From assembly GCA_036346205.1 (NCBI GenBank), contig JARFJB010000534.1:6173501-6237500 (forward strand): a DNA stretch of 64,000 bases, given 5' to 3'. The notes beneath the pieces are model-generated. The model searched no databases, was not told the DNA's origin, and worked only from the letters and a program-made list of their open reading frames with translations. The translations under genes were made by a program, and so were the position numbers. Source of the DNA: Vesta saturnalis. Its lineage: Eukaryota > Arthropoda > Insecta > Coleoptera > Lampyridae. This document shows, piece after piece, positions 33,450 to 45,500 of this stretch (position 1 is the stretch's first letter; each line of letters opens with the position of its first letter).

Positions 33450-34331
33450 GTGGTCAAAGTAAGGAATAAATTCAATATCTCAAAGCACAATTTTTTCAAA
33501 AATCGCTCGGACCCGTCGATTTGATATTTTTCAGGCATATTTTGCGAAAAAAATTTTATACAGGGTGTCTCAAAAAAGATTTGCTAAAAAAACATTTTTT
33601 TTTCAAATTGAAACCCAATTTTTTTATTGCATTTTTAGATTACCCTTACAATATTAAACATTTGTCATGTAGCCATGTGCTATACCTAAGTCCAAGCGTT
33701 TTGGAGTTATTCGCATTCAAAATTTAAAAATTGAAAAAAGATCATGAAGAAAACGAAAATTAAAATAATTTTTATAACGTTTTATTATATCGAAAACAAA
33801 GATTCGGCAAATCTAGATGATTTAAAACAACGCATCCGTCAAAAAATACGTCGAATAACGCCCGAAATGGTTCGAAATGTGCAGCAGGAATTTGTAGATC
33901 GATTAGGCTATTGTCAGTTGACTAACGGAGGACATTTGCTGAAATAAAATTATTTTTAAGTTTACGAATCTTTGTTTTCGATATAATAAAACGTTATAAA
34001 AATTATTTTGTTTTTCGTTTTCTTCATGACCTTTTTTCAATTTTTAAATTTTGAATTTGAATAACTCCAAAACGCTAGGACTTAGGTATAGCACATGCTA
34101 CATGACAAATGTTTAGAATTGTAAGGGCAATCCAAAAATGCAATAAAAAAATTGGATTGCAATTTGAAAAAAAAAATTTTATTAGCAAATCTTTTTTGAG
34201 ACATCCTGTACAAAATTTTTTTTTCGCAAAATATGCCCTGAAAACATATCAAATGCGGGTTCCGAGCGATTTTTGAAAAAAATTGTGCTTTACGAGATAT
34301 TGAATTTATTCCTTACTTTACGACCACCCGG
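33447..34331 (+). mobile_element. 885-bp internally deleted mariner-like element with ~360-bp inverted repeats
   Basis: Left end CCGGTGGTCAAAGTAAGG; complement of the right end CCGGGTGGTCGTAAAGTAAGG. Pairing extends for some 360 bp to about 33803 and 33970. It is bounded by TA on both sides because it landed in a TA array. Only about 165 bp in the middle are unpaired, and they encode a transposase C-terminus. It behaves like a deletion derivative that was mobilised by a related full-length element. Confidence 0.85.
33800..33947 (+). pseudogene. mariner-type transposase C-terminal remnant
   Basis: The frame ending at 33947 reads 'DLKQRIRQKIRRITPEMV' followed by 'RNVQQEFVDRLGYC' and 'NGGHLL'. 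This closely follows the C-terminal pattern of insect mariner-like (DUF4817-type) transposases: LKxRI...ITPEMLxNVxxEFxxRLxxCxxxxGGHxxxLL. It is the only coding relic in the MITE; DDE residues are deleted. Confidence 0.75.
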
Positions 34332-35004
34332 TATATATATACCTAACTTAGTTAAGAAATTTAGCATTAATTGTTTTCAATAATTTGGGTGGGAATTACC
34401 GGTTAGAGTTCCTCTCTACTTGCCACCCTAAAAGAAAAAAGAGGAAACGCTTCACTTTACCTTCTTTTTGTTTACCCGCAAGACGTGTAACTTTCAAATG
34501 TTTTATACATTTAGTTTTAAGTTATACATGTATATATGTCTCTTTTGTTAAAGTATATGTTATTAATAAATAGTGGAAAATAATTGAATGGTGTTACAAT
34601 CTTCACATAAGTGTACATTACAAATACATGAGTGGAAAAAGAAAGAAGTAGCTCGAGCCAGCTACAGTGAGCTATCGAAGTTCAATCATTTTTTTCACAC
34701 GCTCCATATCAACAAACAGACACATACTATGGAATAAAAAGTTATAGTGATCTGAAGGTCTCCTACTCGTTGCTTGTGTCGCCCTCTAGGATATACAACA
34801 AAATGGTTTACAAATTTGAATTTCTCATCACAAGAAACCCCTATATACCTAATTTCGTGAAATGATCTCGAATTAGCCGAAAGATATCAAAGAAAATGTG
34901 ATTTATTTATTCAATTTTTGGACTAAAGTAAGTTTATTTAAATAAATTTATTTTGAGGTGTACTCTATGTGTTGTAAAGACCTTTCCTGGGCACCTTGTG
35001 TATA

Positions 35005-35660
35005 CAGGGTTGCTCATTAGTGCGTCAAAGTGAATTTGCGGCTAAACTGTGCACAGTAGAAAAAATATTTATGTACTTTTAAATAAAAAATTAACATTTT
35101 TCGTAAAAAAAATTATTCGGAGGTTACTACGAAATCTATGGATTTGTAACTCCGCATCTAATTAGGGCAGGCATTGATATTTTAAGAAACATTGTGACTT
35201 ATTTAATTTTTATACAGGTTGTACCACAAATATGAATGTATAGTTTTCTTGTTTTAAATGTCATTAATATCTTGTCTTAAACACCACGTATATTATTACG
35301 TTATTCGAAACTAAATCGAAAGACCTACATTTTTTGTAATGTACAAATTTTATCTATCTGCAGCGGTTTTCGAAATATTTACAACTTTAAGATTTTTATT
35401 TTAATTCTTCTTGGTGTAATCAATATTAGATGTATTGACCAGAAAACGATCATAACAGTTGCCATACTTAAATAAATAGTAAAATCTATTGACTTTTGTA
35501 TTTCGTATGTGAGTGAGAATGTAATTTCAACAAACACTTTTAATAGATATACAAATAATACTGAGAAGACTTTATTTAAAAAGCATACTTTTATTTACGC
35601 GTAGAAAGGTCGCTAAAAGGAGAAAATAATTTTATACTTTGCACCAAAATGTGATTAGAA
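35005..35660. repeat. inverted repeat arm B (partner 36430-37445)
   Basis: About 650 bp pairing with the reverse complement of 36430-37445 once the LINE insertion in the partner is set aside. Landmarks are 'gtaactccgcat' (35150), 'gaccagaaaacgatcat' (35440) and 'caaaagtcaatagatttt' on the complement. Confidence 0.8.
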
Positions 35661-35664
35661 ATCT

Positions 35665-35768
35665 TTACGCCTAAAAATAAAAGCGTGGGGCGCTCATCAT
35701 AATTCATTTCACTCCGTCACATGTTCATAATATGAGCGCCCGGCGATTTTATTTTTAGTCTCATAATC
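35665..35768. repeat. ~100-bp hairpin h1
   Basis: A self-complementary segment: 'ctaaaaataaaagcgtgggg' pairs with 'cggcgattttatttttag' around an unpaired centre. A close copy lies at 36335-36425. Confidence 0.85.
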
Positions 35769-36330
35769 GTCGCTTGTGACGCCTTCTAGAAGATACAACA
35801 AAATCGTTCAGAAATTTGAATCTTTATCCCAAGAAATCCATGTGTACGAAATTTCGTGAAATTAGCTCGAATTAATCGAAAGATGTTAAAGAAAATGTGA
35901 TTTGTTTGTTCCAATTTGACACCCTGTAGCTCTGTTATTATCAACTTTTGGACTAAGATAAGTTTAGTTAAATCGACTTATTTTGAGATGTACGTTGCAT
36001 AGACCTCTCCGGGACACCCTGTATAAGGATTGCGCACCTAGGTGTTATCCTTGTAACGTATAAAGGGATAGTTATAAAATTCTAGGACGATGAATGGAAC
36101 TGTATTCTGCATGTTTTATAGTAAATATCACATTTTGACGAAGTCAGAATTTAGCGTACCTCCGCCATCTTGAAATTTTTCATTGGTAACCTAGGTTGAG
36201 TGATATATCACAGAAAAGCTTATTTTTTTCTTCTTTACAAAAATGTTGGTAATGTATCACCTTATTACAAACGTCCTATAAGATATAAGTTTTATTAATC
36301 TAAATTAAATTGCGCTCTAATAATGATTTG
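35765..36330. repeat. inverted repeat arm A' (partner 32364-32965)
   Basis: Reverse complement of arm A, ending in 'taatctaaattaaattgcgc'. It lies exactly between the two hairpins h1 and h2, as if it had split one hairpin-bearing element. Confidence 0.85.
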
Positions 36331-36332
36331 CC

Positions 36333-36428
36333 CTTTACGACTAAAAATAAAAGCGTGGGGTGCTCATCATAATTCATATCATGTTTATAATATGAGCGTC
36401 CCACGATTTTATTTTTAGTCGTAAAGAT
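36333..36428. repeat. ~95-bp hairpin h2
   Basis: Near-identical in plan to h1: 'cgactaaaaataaaagcg' pairs with 'cgattttatttttagtcg'. It starts arm B'. Confidence 0.85.
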
Positions 36429-36429
36429 T

Positions 36430-37445
36430 TTTGATCACATTTTGGTGCGAACAAAAAAATTATTTTGTCCTTTTTAGTGGACTTTCTACTCGTAAATGTG
36501 TGCTTTTTAAAAAAGTTTCTTTTTTCATAGTATTATTTATATATCTATTAAAAACGTTTCATGAAATTACATTCTGACACATACGTAATACAAAAGTCAA
36601 TACATTTTACCATTTTTTTTTTTTTATGATTGTGGCCTGAACAGGCTAAATAAGGCCTATCGTGCTAAAGCACTCAGGAACACTTAGGGGGATGGATAGA
36701 GGGATAATGAATTGCCAATAGATGCCTATGAACAGCTACCTTAAATTTTCTCATATCATAAGTGAGAGGAAAACAGGAACTAGGGAGATCATTCCAGAGC
36801 TTAGAAGCCGTGTAGAAAAATGTGGATTGCGCCCGTTTGGTACGACAAGTGGAGATTTGTACTGCATACTGATGATGTGAATGAGCGAACCGAGTGTTTC
36901 TCGCAAAGATAGCCGGAGATGGTATCAAAGAATGTAATTCACCAGCACAATAGCCGTTGTAATAACGATAATACAAAGAAAGAACTGAAACCATCCTTCT
37001 ATGCTCAAGGGACTGTATGTGAGAAGTTAAGTATGGCAACTGTCATGTTCGTTTTCTGGTCAATACACCTAATATTATACAGGATTATACCACAAAGAAT
37101 TAAAATAAAAGTCTTAAAATTGTAAATATTTCAAAAATCGTTGAAGACAGAAAATTTGCTAATTACAAAAAATGTAGGTATTTCAATCTTCTTTTGAATG
37201 GTATAATAATATACAGGGTGTGGTATTTAAGACAGATAGCTATTTATATTTAAAGCAAAAAACTATAAATTCATACTTCTAGTACGCCCTGTATAAAAAC
37301 TAAATAAGCCATAATATTTTTTAAAAGGTCACTAATTACATGCGGAGTTACAAATTCACCGATTTGGTAGTAACCTCAAAAAAATATTTGAACTAGGACG
37401 AAAAATGATAATTTTTAAAGTTAATTTACTATTTTTTCTACGCCC
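36430..37445. repeat. inverted repeat arm B' with a LINE insertion
   Basis: Complement of arm B. The segments on either side of 36615-37032 rejoin arm B without a gap, so the LINE is an insertion. It contains 'cagggtgtgg' near 37213, again a mariner-like end. Confidence 0.8.
36615..37032 (-). pseudogene. LINE 3' fragment (same family as 51735-52575)
   Basis: On the minus strand the frame at 36674-37039 gives the C-terminal end of a Jockey/CR1-type reverse transcriptase: 'SHIQSLEHRRMVSVLSLYYRY', then 'FARNTRFAHSHHQYAVQ', ending with 'LWNDLPSSCFPLTYD'. A 3' UTR with 'aggcctatcgtgctaaagc' and a poly-A tail (poly-T on plus) follow. It is strongly 5' truncated. The tail and most of the reading are intact, so the insertion is young. 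Confidence 0.88.
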
Positions 37446-38260
37446 ATGTCAGTAAACGTTAAAAATCGCACTGTCGACATTCCTTGTAAGTGACATTTAA
37501 CACGTGATGAGGCCTTATCATCACATAAAAATGGGATTTTGTTTTTTGTTTACAGGTTATCCACATTATTGGATTAAGCGGGGCTTGCCGTAAACAAGAA
37601 CTTAGAAATATTAAAATAGAACACATTCAGGCACTGGAAAATCCTTGATAATTGATATTCCAGATTCTAAAACTAAAACGAGACGTTCATTTGTAGTCCG
37701 ACAAACATTTTATCCCACATGTAAAAAGTACATAAATTTGCATCCTCCTGGAATGGAACTTCCATTATTTGTTAATTACAGAAATGGAAAATGCGTGAAA
37801 CAGGTTGTGGGGATAAACACAATCGGTAGTACACCAAGTAAAATTGCTGAATACCTTCAGCTGCCGGAACCAAAGCAATATACTGGCCATTGTTTTAGGA
37901 GATCGTCAGCCACTATATTAGTTGATGCAGGAGGTGATATGCTATCATTAAAGCGACTTGGTGGCTGGCAATCTTCTGCAGTGGCGGAAGGCTATGTGAA
38001 TCACTCTCTTAAAAATACAAATGACAACGCATTACGAATATCGGAATCGATTACCAATTATCAATCTTCGTCTTCTGATGTACCATGCAGTAGTACTACA
38101 ATTGTAAATAATCGTTCATCACCATTAAATAATAAGGCACAAACGACTTACAATAATTGTTCAATTGTTATTAACAACTATTATAATAAAGTTTAAATAA
38201 TTGCGATTTTCTTTATTTAATAGAAGAAAATGACTGGGCGTAGAAAAAGTATAGTGCGTT
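37430..38260 (+). mobile_element. possible Crypton-like element with short inverted ends
   Basis: Around the recombinase frame, TTTTTCTACGCCCAtGTCA (ending near 37451) and the complement of tGACTGGGCGTAGAAAAAG (38230-38250) form an inverted pair of about 19 bp with one indel. Cryptons normally lack inverted repeats, so the pair may belong to surrounding palindromes. Boundaries are tentative. Confidence 0.35.
37554..38196 (+). pseudogene. Crypton-type tyrosine recombinase, C-terminal exon, one frameshift
   Basis: A 'tttttgtttacag' acceptor precedes an exon reading 'VIHIIGLSGACRKQELRNI', whose Arg corresponds to the first catalytic Arg of tyrosine recombinases. A one-base lesion near 37628-37632 shifts the frame, after which 37645-38196 reads on. 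'LIIDIPDSKTKTRRSF' follows, then 'TGHCFRRSSATIL' (H-x-x-R box) and 'LKRLGGWQSSAVAEGYVNHS' with the nucleophilic Tyr. This fits Crypton transposases of animals, which insert a circular intermediate by recombination. The N-terminal exon was not found, so the copy is partial. A Ser/Asn-rich tail ends at 38196. Confidence 0.85.
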
Positions 38261-38360
38261 ACACGATTTGTAAACCCATTACGCACTCGTGAAATTTATG
38301 CACTTGCCGCTGCGCGGCTTCGTGCGTAAACTTTTTCACTTCGTGCGTAATGGGCTACTT
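38225..38360. repeat. hairpin downstream of the recombinase
   Basis: 'cccattacgcactcgtg' near 38276 pairs with 'cacttcgtgcgtaatggg' near 38336. The loop region is GC-rich (gccgctgcgcggc). It is probably the 3' terminal structure of the element. Confidence 0.6.
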
Positions 38361-38399
38361 ACAACTCTTGTTACGTAATATACTATTAAATACTGAATC

Positions 38400-39295
38400 A
38401 CTTAATACTCAACTGGATCAAACTTCCATTTAAAATAACAGTGTTAAATAGCAATACATTCAGTGGTATTAAAACGCATACGTAATGGTAATTCCTGATA
38501 GCGTGGAGAAATCGCTTTAAGTTCTATTCAAATCATTACTTGGTTAAAATTTGTACAAACACACGCTATTACCAATTTGTTACTCATTAACTACATTTTG
38601 TGTGTACATTAGCGATTTACAATGTTTGTTCACTGAGTTTCTCTTTGGCGGAGACACTATTGATAAGTTGGTCTAATGATAAAAAAATGTGGTATATTAT
38701 TATAATTATTTAGCGTTGCAGGTTTTCTGAAGTATGATAGTTCAGGAGGCCAGCGGCATATTTAAATCAGAAAATGTTAGGTCAGCTTGATTCTAAATTT
38801 TACTTGTTTATTGCTACACTCAGGTAACGCGACTTGTTTACTTTGAATTTACTGAATTTAGGGTTACAAGCTTTATTCTCATGTATCCTCCATTATTGAA
38901 GTTATATAGTTTTTTACCGTTTATGAAAGCCAACTTGGCACGCCGATGGGGTTAAAAAATAAAATGAAAGAAAGAAAGAAAGAAACAACACCGGTGTGGT
39001 ACAACATACCACGCTCCAACCTACAAAGTGGAAATTAAAAGTAATGAAATAATTTTAATAATTATTTACGATAATAATGCATGCTACTTTTCAATACGTT
39101 CATAACGAAAATAGGCTACATTGTAAAAGCGAAAAAAAATTTGTCAGATGGTCGTTTAAAACTTTACGTTAGAGGCTAATAAACATATAGATGTTAAATT
39201 ACAGAAAAATTTCAAAGCCGCCCATTTATATAAAACATCGATAATGCAGTTTAAGCATTATTTAATTAATGTTTAACGTTTAGTTGGGTTTCTGT
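38400..39295. other. spacer with no recognisable gene
   Basis: Includes a short (GAAA)n tract near 38965-38985. The stretch 39080-39250 is weakly similar to 40410-40560, so the two hexamer-array loci may share an ancestral flank. Confidence 0.4.
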
Positions 39296-39700
39296 TAAGA
39301 CACCCACACATACACACACACTCACACGCACGCACGCACGACCGCAAGCACACGCGGTCTCACTTACGCATGCACCCACTCAAACACATGCGCGCGCACG
39401 CAAGGACGCACTCACGCATACACCCATACCCACATCCACACCAATCCACACACACACACGTACGTACGCATGCACGCACGCACACTTCACCCCCACACTG
39501 ACTCATACACACACACACACACACACACCCACACGCCCACACACCCACACACCCACACACCCATACACGCACACACCCACACACCCACACACCCACACAC
39601 CCACAGACCCACACAACCACACACCCACACACCTACGCACCCACACACCCACACACCCACGCACCCACACACCCACAGACCCACACACCCACATACATCT
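39296..39700. repeat. CACACN hexanucleotide array, mainly (CACACC)n
   Basis: Begins with CACACGCACGC units and becomes CACACC with variants such as CACAGA and CACGCA. About 400 bp. Frames across it are repeat artefacts. Confidence 0.95.
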
Positions 39701-39719
39701 CATACAGCCAGTTTTCATT

Positions 39720-40910
39720 TAGAAAGAAACTAAAAGATATTTTATAACAAAATAAAGATTTCGAAATCAATACATACCCTTAGTGTTGATAATCACTTGA
39801 ATAAGCTTAAGTCGGGATAAAATAATTTAGTTACCTGAAACAAGAAGAATACAATTAAAATTAGCTAAAAAAATATGAACAACATCTTATAATATCATTA
39901 CAGATTCAACAAGGGTTACAGTGGTTTTGACTTACAACCGTTCGATGAAGTGTCGAAAACTGAAGGCTTTCTACCAAAGTATTGGTTTCATTAATTTATA
40001 TCTTTTGGCACCGTTCTATCAATATCTTCCAAAGAGTATCAAATTACCAAGCTTTGTGACAAACATTAAAAAATTCAACCGCATACAGTGGAAGGGAAGT
40101 AATTTGCCAAAAGAGACTGGGTGCAAATAGACCTACTTTTTACCAAAAAAAAAAAGGTAGCCCTGTCGCAATTTCATCATTTAATACCAGCTTTCTCAAC
40201 AACCAACCTGTATTTTTATAAGAACTAATACATTTTTGATAATGTATTTGGTTCTAACTGGAAAATTTACTTGCGCTGCTTACCAGAGGCTACTAAATTT
40301 GAAAAACAACGAAAACTTAACTTTTCCACGGATTTATTTAGACAGCCATTTTGAGAGATAAAGGTAGTCAAACTCCACAAAAAATTTTAACAATTATTTT
40401 TTTATAATAAATTTATTATGAAAATAAGCAACATTGCAAAAACAAAAACTATAAACTGTCAGATGGACGTTTAAAAATTCAGGTCAGGCAGATCTGTTTA
40501 TTAAGAAAGTTTATAAAGAGAAGATATGTTAAATTACATTTTAAAAAATATTTCAACACATTCTCTTATAAAATTAATCATTAGTCAAATAAATTCAAAA
40601 AACTTGAACCAACACTTAAATTCTATCTTAGGTATTTTTTGCCTATAAATTATGCGCCATATCGAAAAATTACACAAAATATAACTAATCGATGTGTTTG
40701 AGGTTTACGTGTTGCCATTTTTCTATCTGAAGTATACAGCGGTTTCAGAAATATTTGATAGAAATCAAAAACTATTCCTAATCAACCCTTCTCTATACCG
40801 CTGAATTTGTCCCAAAATATAAACAGCTTCTGGAGAAATGAGGTCAAGCTTAACAAGAAATGTGAAGTAGGTACTGTCATTCTAGAGTTACCGTGGATAC
40901 TAGAATCCGT
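39720..40910. other. AT-rich spacer between arrays
   Basis: No supported gene. A frame at 39921-40130 has no recognisable similarity. Confidence 0.4.
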
Positions 40911-40911
40911 G

Positions 40912-41690
40912 CGCACTCACGCACACGAGAACGCACACGCACACGTACACGCACACGCACACGCACACGCACACGCACACACACACGCACACGCACACGC
41001 ACACGCACACCCATATGCATACGCACACCCATATGCACACGCACACGCACACGCATACGCACACGCACACGCACACGCACGCGCACGCACACGCACACGC
41101 ACCGCACACGCACATTCACACGCACGCGCAACGCACACGCACACGCACACGCACAGCACGCACACGCACACGCACACGCACACGCACACGCACACGCATA
41201 CTCACACGCACACGCACACGCACGCGCACAGCGCACACGCACCGCACCCCCACACTCACACGCACACGCACACGCACACGCACACGCACACGCACACGCA
41301 CACGCACACGCACACGCACACGCACACGCACACGCACACGCACACGCACACGCACACGATAACGCACACGCACACGCACACGTACACGACACGCACACGA
41401 CGCGCACACGCACACGCACACGCACGCACGCAACGCACACGCACACGCACACGCACACGCACACGCAAACGCACACGCACACGCACACTCACACGCACAC
41501 ACACACGCACACGTACACGTACACGCACACGTACACGCACACGCACACGCACACACACACGCACACGCACACTCACACGCAGAAGCACACGCACACACAC
41601 ACGCACACGCACACGCATACGCACACGCACACGCACCCGCACGCGCACACGCACACGCATACGCACACGCACACGCACACTCATATCATA
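40912..41690. repeat. (CACACG)n hexanucleotide array, ~780 bp
   Basis: Over a hundred CACACG units with scattered CACGCG, CATACG, CACATT and CACGTA variants. It is the longest of the four arrays. The six overlapping open frames through it contain only dipeptide runs. Confidence 0.97.
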
Positions 41691-41699
41691 CGTGCAAGT

Positions 41700-42515
41700 A
41701 ACGAGATTTTCAAAACGTAAACTTTAATTATGAAAGCCAATGCATGCCTAACAACTAAACAGACCCTTCTAATGCTGTAATTAAATCAATATGTGATGAC
41801 AAGAAAACAATTTTAATGCAACATGGTCGAATACGTTCATTTGTGCAGAGATTTTTCTTTTTATAAAAACGAATTTTTTGATCAAGCTGGCTTTATGTTA
41901 AGTGTCAGATTTAACTAAGCAATGGTTTCTTTGACATAACCGTATTCAGTTCCAAAATGACAACACAAAAGGAACGTTTTAAACTAATTTTGCAAAAAAT
42001 AAATTAAAATCCTCAATTAACTTCCAAAGGAAGGAAACAATAGTGTGTTCTAAAACTGTGTCAAGTGTAAGCGAACGTTAGAAAGAGGACCTCAGCTTTT
42101 CTATAATGCCTAGAAACGGAAAGCCAAAAGGATGTACCTACTTTCTTCTGACCTGACTTAGCTTTGTACTACTATGCGAAGACGACCATAAAGTGATACA
42201 TGTCTCTAGGGAGGTTAGCCAAACGAATTGTGCTGATCTAGGACTCATCGAGAGACATGGGCCTCAAATGAAAAGACAACAAAAATAGAAGCGAACAACA
42301 TTGTAGATATCAAACGCTGAAACCAGGAACCTAAAGGTACAATTACATCCATGATATAAAGTAGGGTGAGTAATTGTAGATATGAGTTAATTAAAAACTT
42401 AAGCAGCATTAAAGTAGGATATACCCGTTTGAGTTAGTTAAGAATTGAAAGTAAAAACAAGTCTCAGAGGTTATCCCAAATAATATCGATGGCTAGAACT
42501 AGGTTCATTGGCATT
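41700..42515. other. spacer without recognisable features
   Basis: No protein similarity, tandem repeat or RNA gene was seen. Confidence 0.4.
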
Positions 42516-42519
42516 TTAC

Positions 42520-45500
42520 GCAACCCATTAAACGTAAAATTTCTGAAAATCAAATAAGAAGTCAGTAACTGTAGCTTATGCAATTGTGACTACAATGGCC
42601 CAACGATAACTATATCGGCGAAAGCATTAAGATAAGTTTTACTTTACTGAGGTAGAATTACGTATTATTAATACTAAGTTCAGCCAATGTAAAGTTTCAG
42701 AAAGTAGGTTCTATGGCTAATCATGTCTGACGAGTTTCGTAACGCGAAGTTAGCTGAAAACCTCTAAAATAGACACACAAGAACCAGCGAAACCTAATAG
42801 TGATACGCTTACCCTGACGAGATCGGAATCAAATAAACAGGATTGATTGCGTTCGTAGACCAACTAGATAAGACGAACTTTACTACTGCGAAGATATGTT
42901 TTGTCCTAAAGTAGCTAATTATAACGTAAATAGGTTGTGCTGATGGCTAAAATTAAAGAAAATTTTATAAAAGAAAGTTAGACCACATGTTTCACCTACG
43001 TTTTATCATTGACGAAACCGCTTTAAGCATACGAAACAATTAACCGCAAATAATTACTTCATGTAATAAGGATTAAATCTAAAAACGACACGAGTTGATG
43101 CATTAAATAAAATCCAGAAAATATTCTAAATTCCTCAAGAATTAAAATGTCACCATCTTAAATTTAACAGAACTTCGTACCGGTCATTATCAACTACATA
43201 ACCAGTGACCCTAAATCATAAAAATAAGTGCTACCAGCGATTGACCATCAAACATCTCAGTAAAAGGAAATTATTTAATCCAGAAAAGTATTATATTTAA
43301 TAAGTATAATAAATAAACAGCAATAAACGTTAAATTATTTTCTAGAGGACAGTTTATTAATGGGAATTATTAAGCAACTCCAAACCGTGCATTAGTAAGG
43401 TCTATTAATAAATGACTTTAAATGACGTAGATAGGTGATGCGTTGATTTGTATGAAACGTCTAACTATAAATGAAATTTCCTCAAAGTGACGGGAACTGT
43501 CAGAAAAAAAAGCAATTCAAGGATTCTGTATTTTCACTTTTACGTTGGAAAAACAAAAAATTAAGGAAAGTGATTCTCTGAAAAATATTGGAACCTACTC
43601 TAATATTAATGCTAGATAAATGATGGCGACTTTTTTAACGTCCCATCGTTAATCACATTGATGGTTAAATAACTTTTAATAGCTATTAAATGAAACCAAG
43701 AATATAGCATAAGTAACGAATTTCTCAAGAACGTACCCATAGATTATGTGCATATACTGCTTTTTCTACTATATCTAAATAAAGGACATGCAGATTCCAT
43801 CATATACCACAGAGTGAATCGCATCCACGTTACTGGTGTATATATGAAAAGTGCAAATGGAGTTCATCTATTTATCTCTAAGGCACAGATTAAATAAAAT
43901 AAAAATAAAATACTTTTAAAGGCATTGAAAAAGGTAAGATCATTTCAGTCTTCATTGTGGAGGCTTTTGACTTTCAAATGAATATATAAGTAATTAATTT
44001 GTAGCAATTAAATTAAGTTACAATAAAAATAGTTTAACAACGTTGTTGGGTTGACAGTTTAACTATATTAAGCTATTTAATTTAATGACTTCTAGAAGCT
44101 TTAATGTTATACAACAATATATTATCTCAGCTATCAACGCTGCCAACCGTTTCTAGCGATGACAATTAAGAAGTTACGGAACGTGTCTCTTGTTTATAAG
44201 TTGTGATGTTAATATCAAAGATACGCAAGTGTAATTTATGGAAATTTTAGTAATTATCTTACATTGAAGAAAAGTTTTTACGTTTCACTTAGAACGGGCA
44301 CGTTTACCGGAATCTTGTTTGTGAATTTCTTGCATTATTCAGAATTGCTGCCATGTCTTAAATGTTTCAATTAAAACGTTTAACTTCGTTTATGTGTGTG
44401 TGTGTGTTTACAGTTATTTTACGAAACAAGAAGACATTTCATAGAACATAAACATAATTCTAATATATAAAATATCGTTTTAAAATTAGAAAGCATACAA
44501 TGAATATGAGTTAGTGTTAGCTTAAGCTTAAGCGTAGAACTATACTGACAAGGTTACTTATAAGAATGTGGTAAACCATTACTCGGTGTATCTGCTTATA
44601 TATAAAAGTAACACTATAAGTTCTTAAAAACGAATACAAAAACGAGTAGCAAAGGAAAAATACAGGTATAGTAGCGCCGGGGAGAGATGTCTCATGGCGG
44701 ATTCGAGAATGGGGATATAATTATTACTGTGAAATATATCTGTTTCGCGTTGTATAATATACGTCTGCTATATATTTTAAATGCAGGATTTAAAAACGTA
44801 TGTCGATTCTAAAGTCAAAGCGCATGACGCTGTCAGATGTCTTCTTGGCTATTTAACCTCAAATTATTATTCGTATAATCGCATCGTGTTTTGTAGTCAT
44901 AATAATTTATCTATCGCTTCGTAATTTATTAGTTTCCATTGCGTTTGTAAACAACACTTTCTTTTAAAACTATTATTATTAATATTCACTATTACGATGT
45001 AAGTTTATAATGCAAAATGTATTTCTAATTGATTGAATGCATTTATTTATTTTTCAGCAAATAATGATGTCATTAAAAGGTAAATCTTTGAAAAGCCAAA
45101 CTCAAGTAATGTTAATGAATATACTACATTATTTCGAGATGAAACGCCATAACGGGGGTCAAGTTTACCCTTAATTTCCATTATCCAGGTACGCTAATAA
45201 TTTTCACTATTTACATTTGACAGCGCGGCTTAAATTTCAAAATAACCTAGAAACATTGACGATGTTTTGTTGGTATTCTAAATTACTAACTGTATGAACC
45301 AATAACGACATACGTTTCTAAAATCTTAAACTATGCTTTACTAAAAGATGAGCCATAAGACACCTCTCGCCGGCCCGACCACATATTGTTTTTCAAAACT
45401 CCTTTACAACATACAATCTTGCAACATATAAAACCAATTGTCCCATTCGTTACTTGTGCTGTAGCCGTTGAGTTCAACAGCTGTTAAAATCATTTACCGT

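Larger units (their letters stand above)
32686..34984 (+). mobile_element. decayed mariner-type element with CAGGGTGTCC ends
   Basis: The left end starts at cagggtgtcccgg (32686) after a T-A rich step. A matching inverted end of about 270 bp lies at 34740-34984. Between them is a transposase N-terminal relic at 33117-33209, then a TA array carrying a second, younger MITE (33447-34331). The end motif CAGGGTGTC is common in insect mariner families. Right-end erosion makes the boundary approximate. Confidence 0.6.

Noticed and set aside
40807..41727. 306-residue and 275-residue frames, the longest open frames around 41 kb
   Set aside because: Pure hexamer repeat; open in several frames and on both strands, with no start context or conserved domain.
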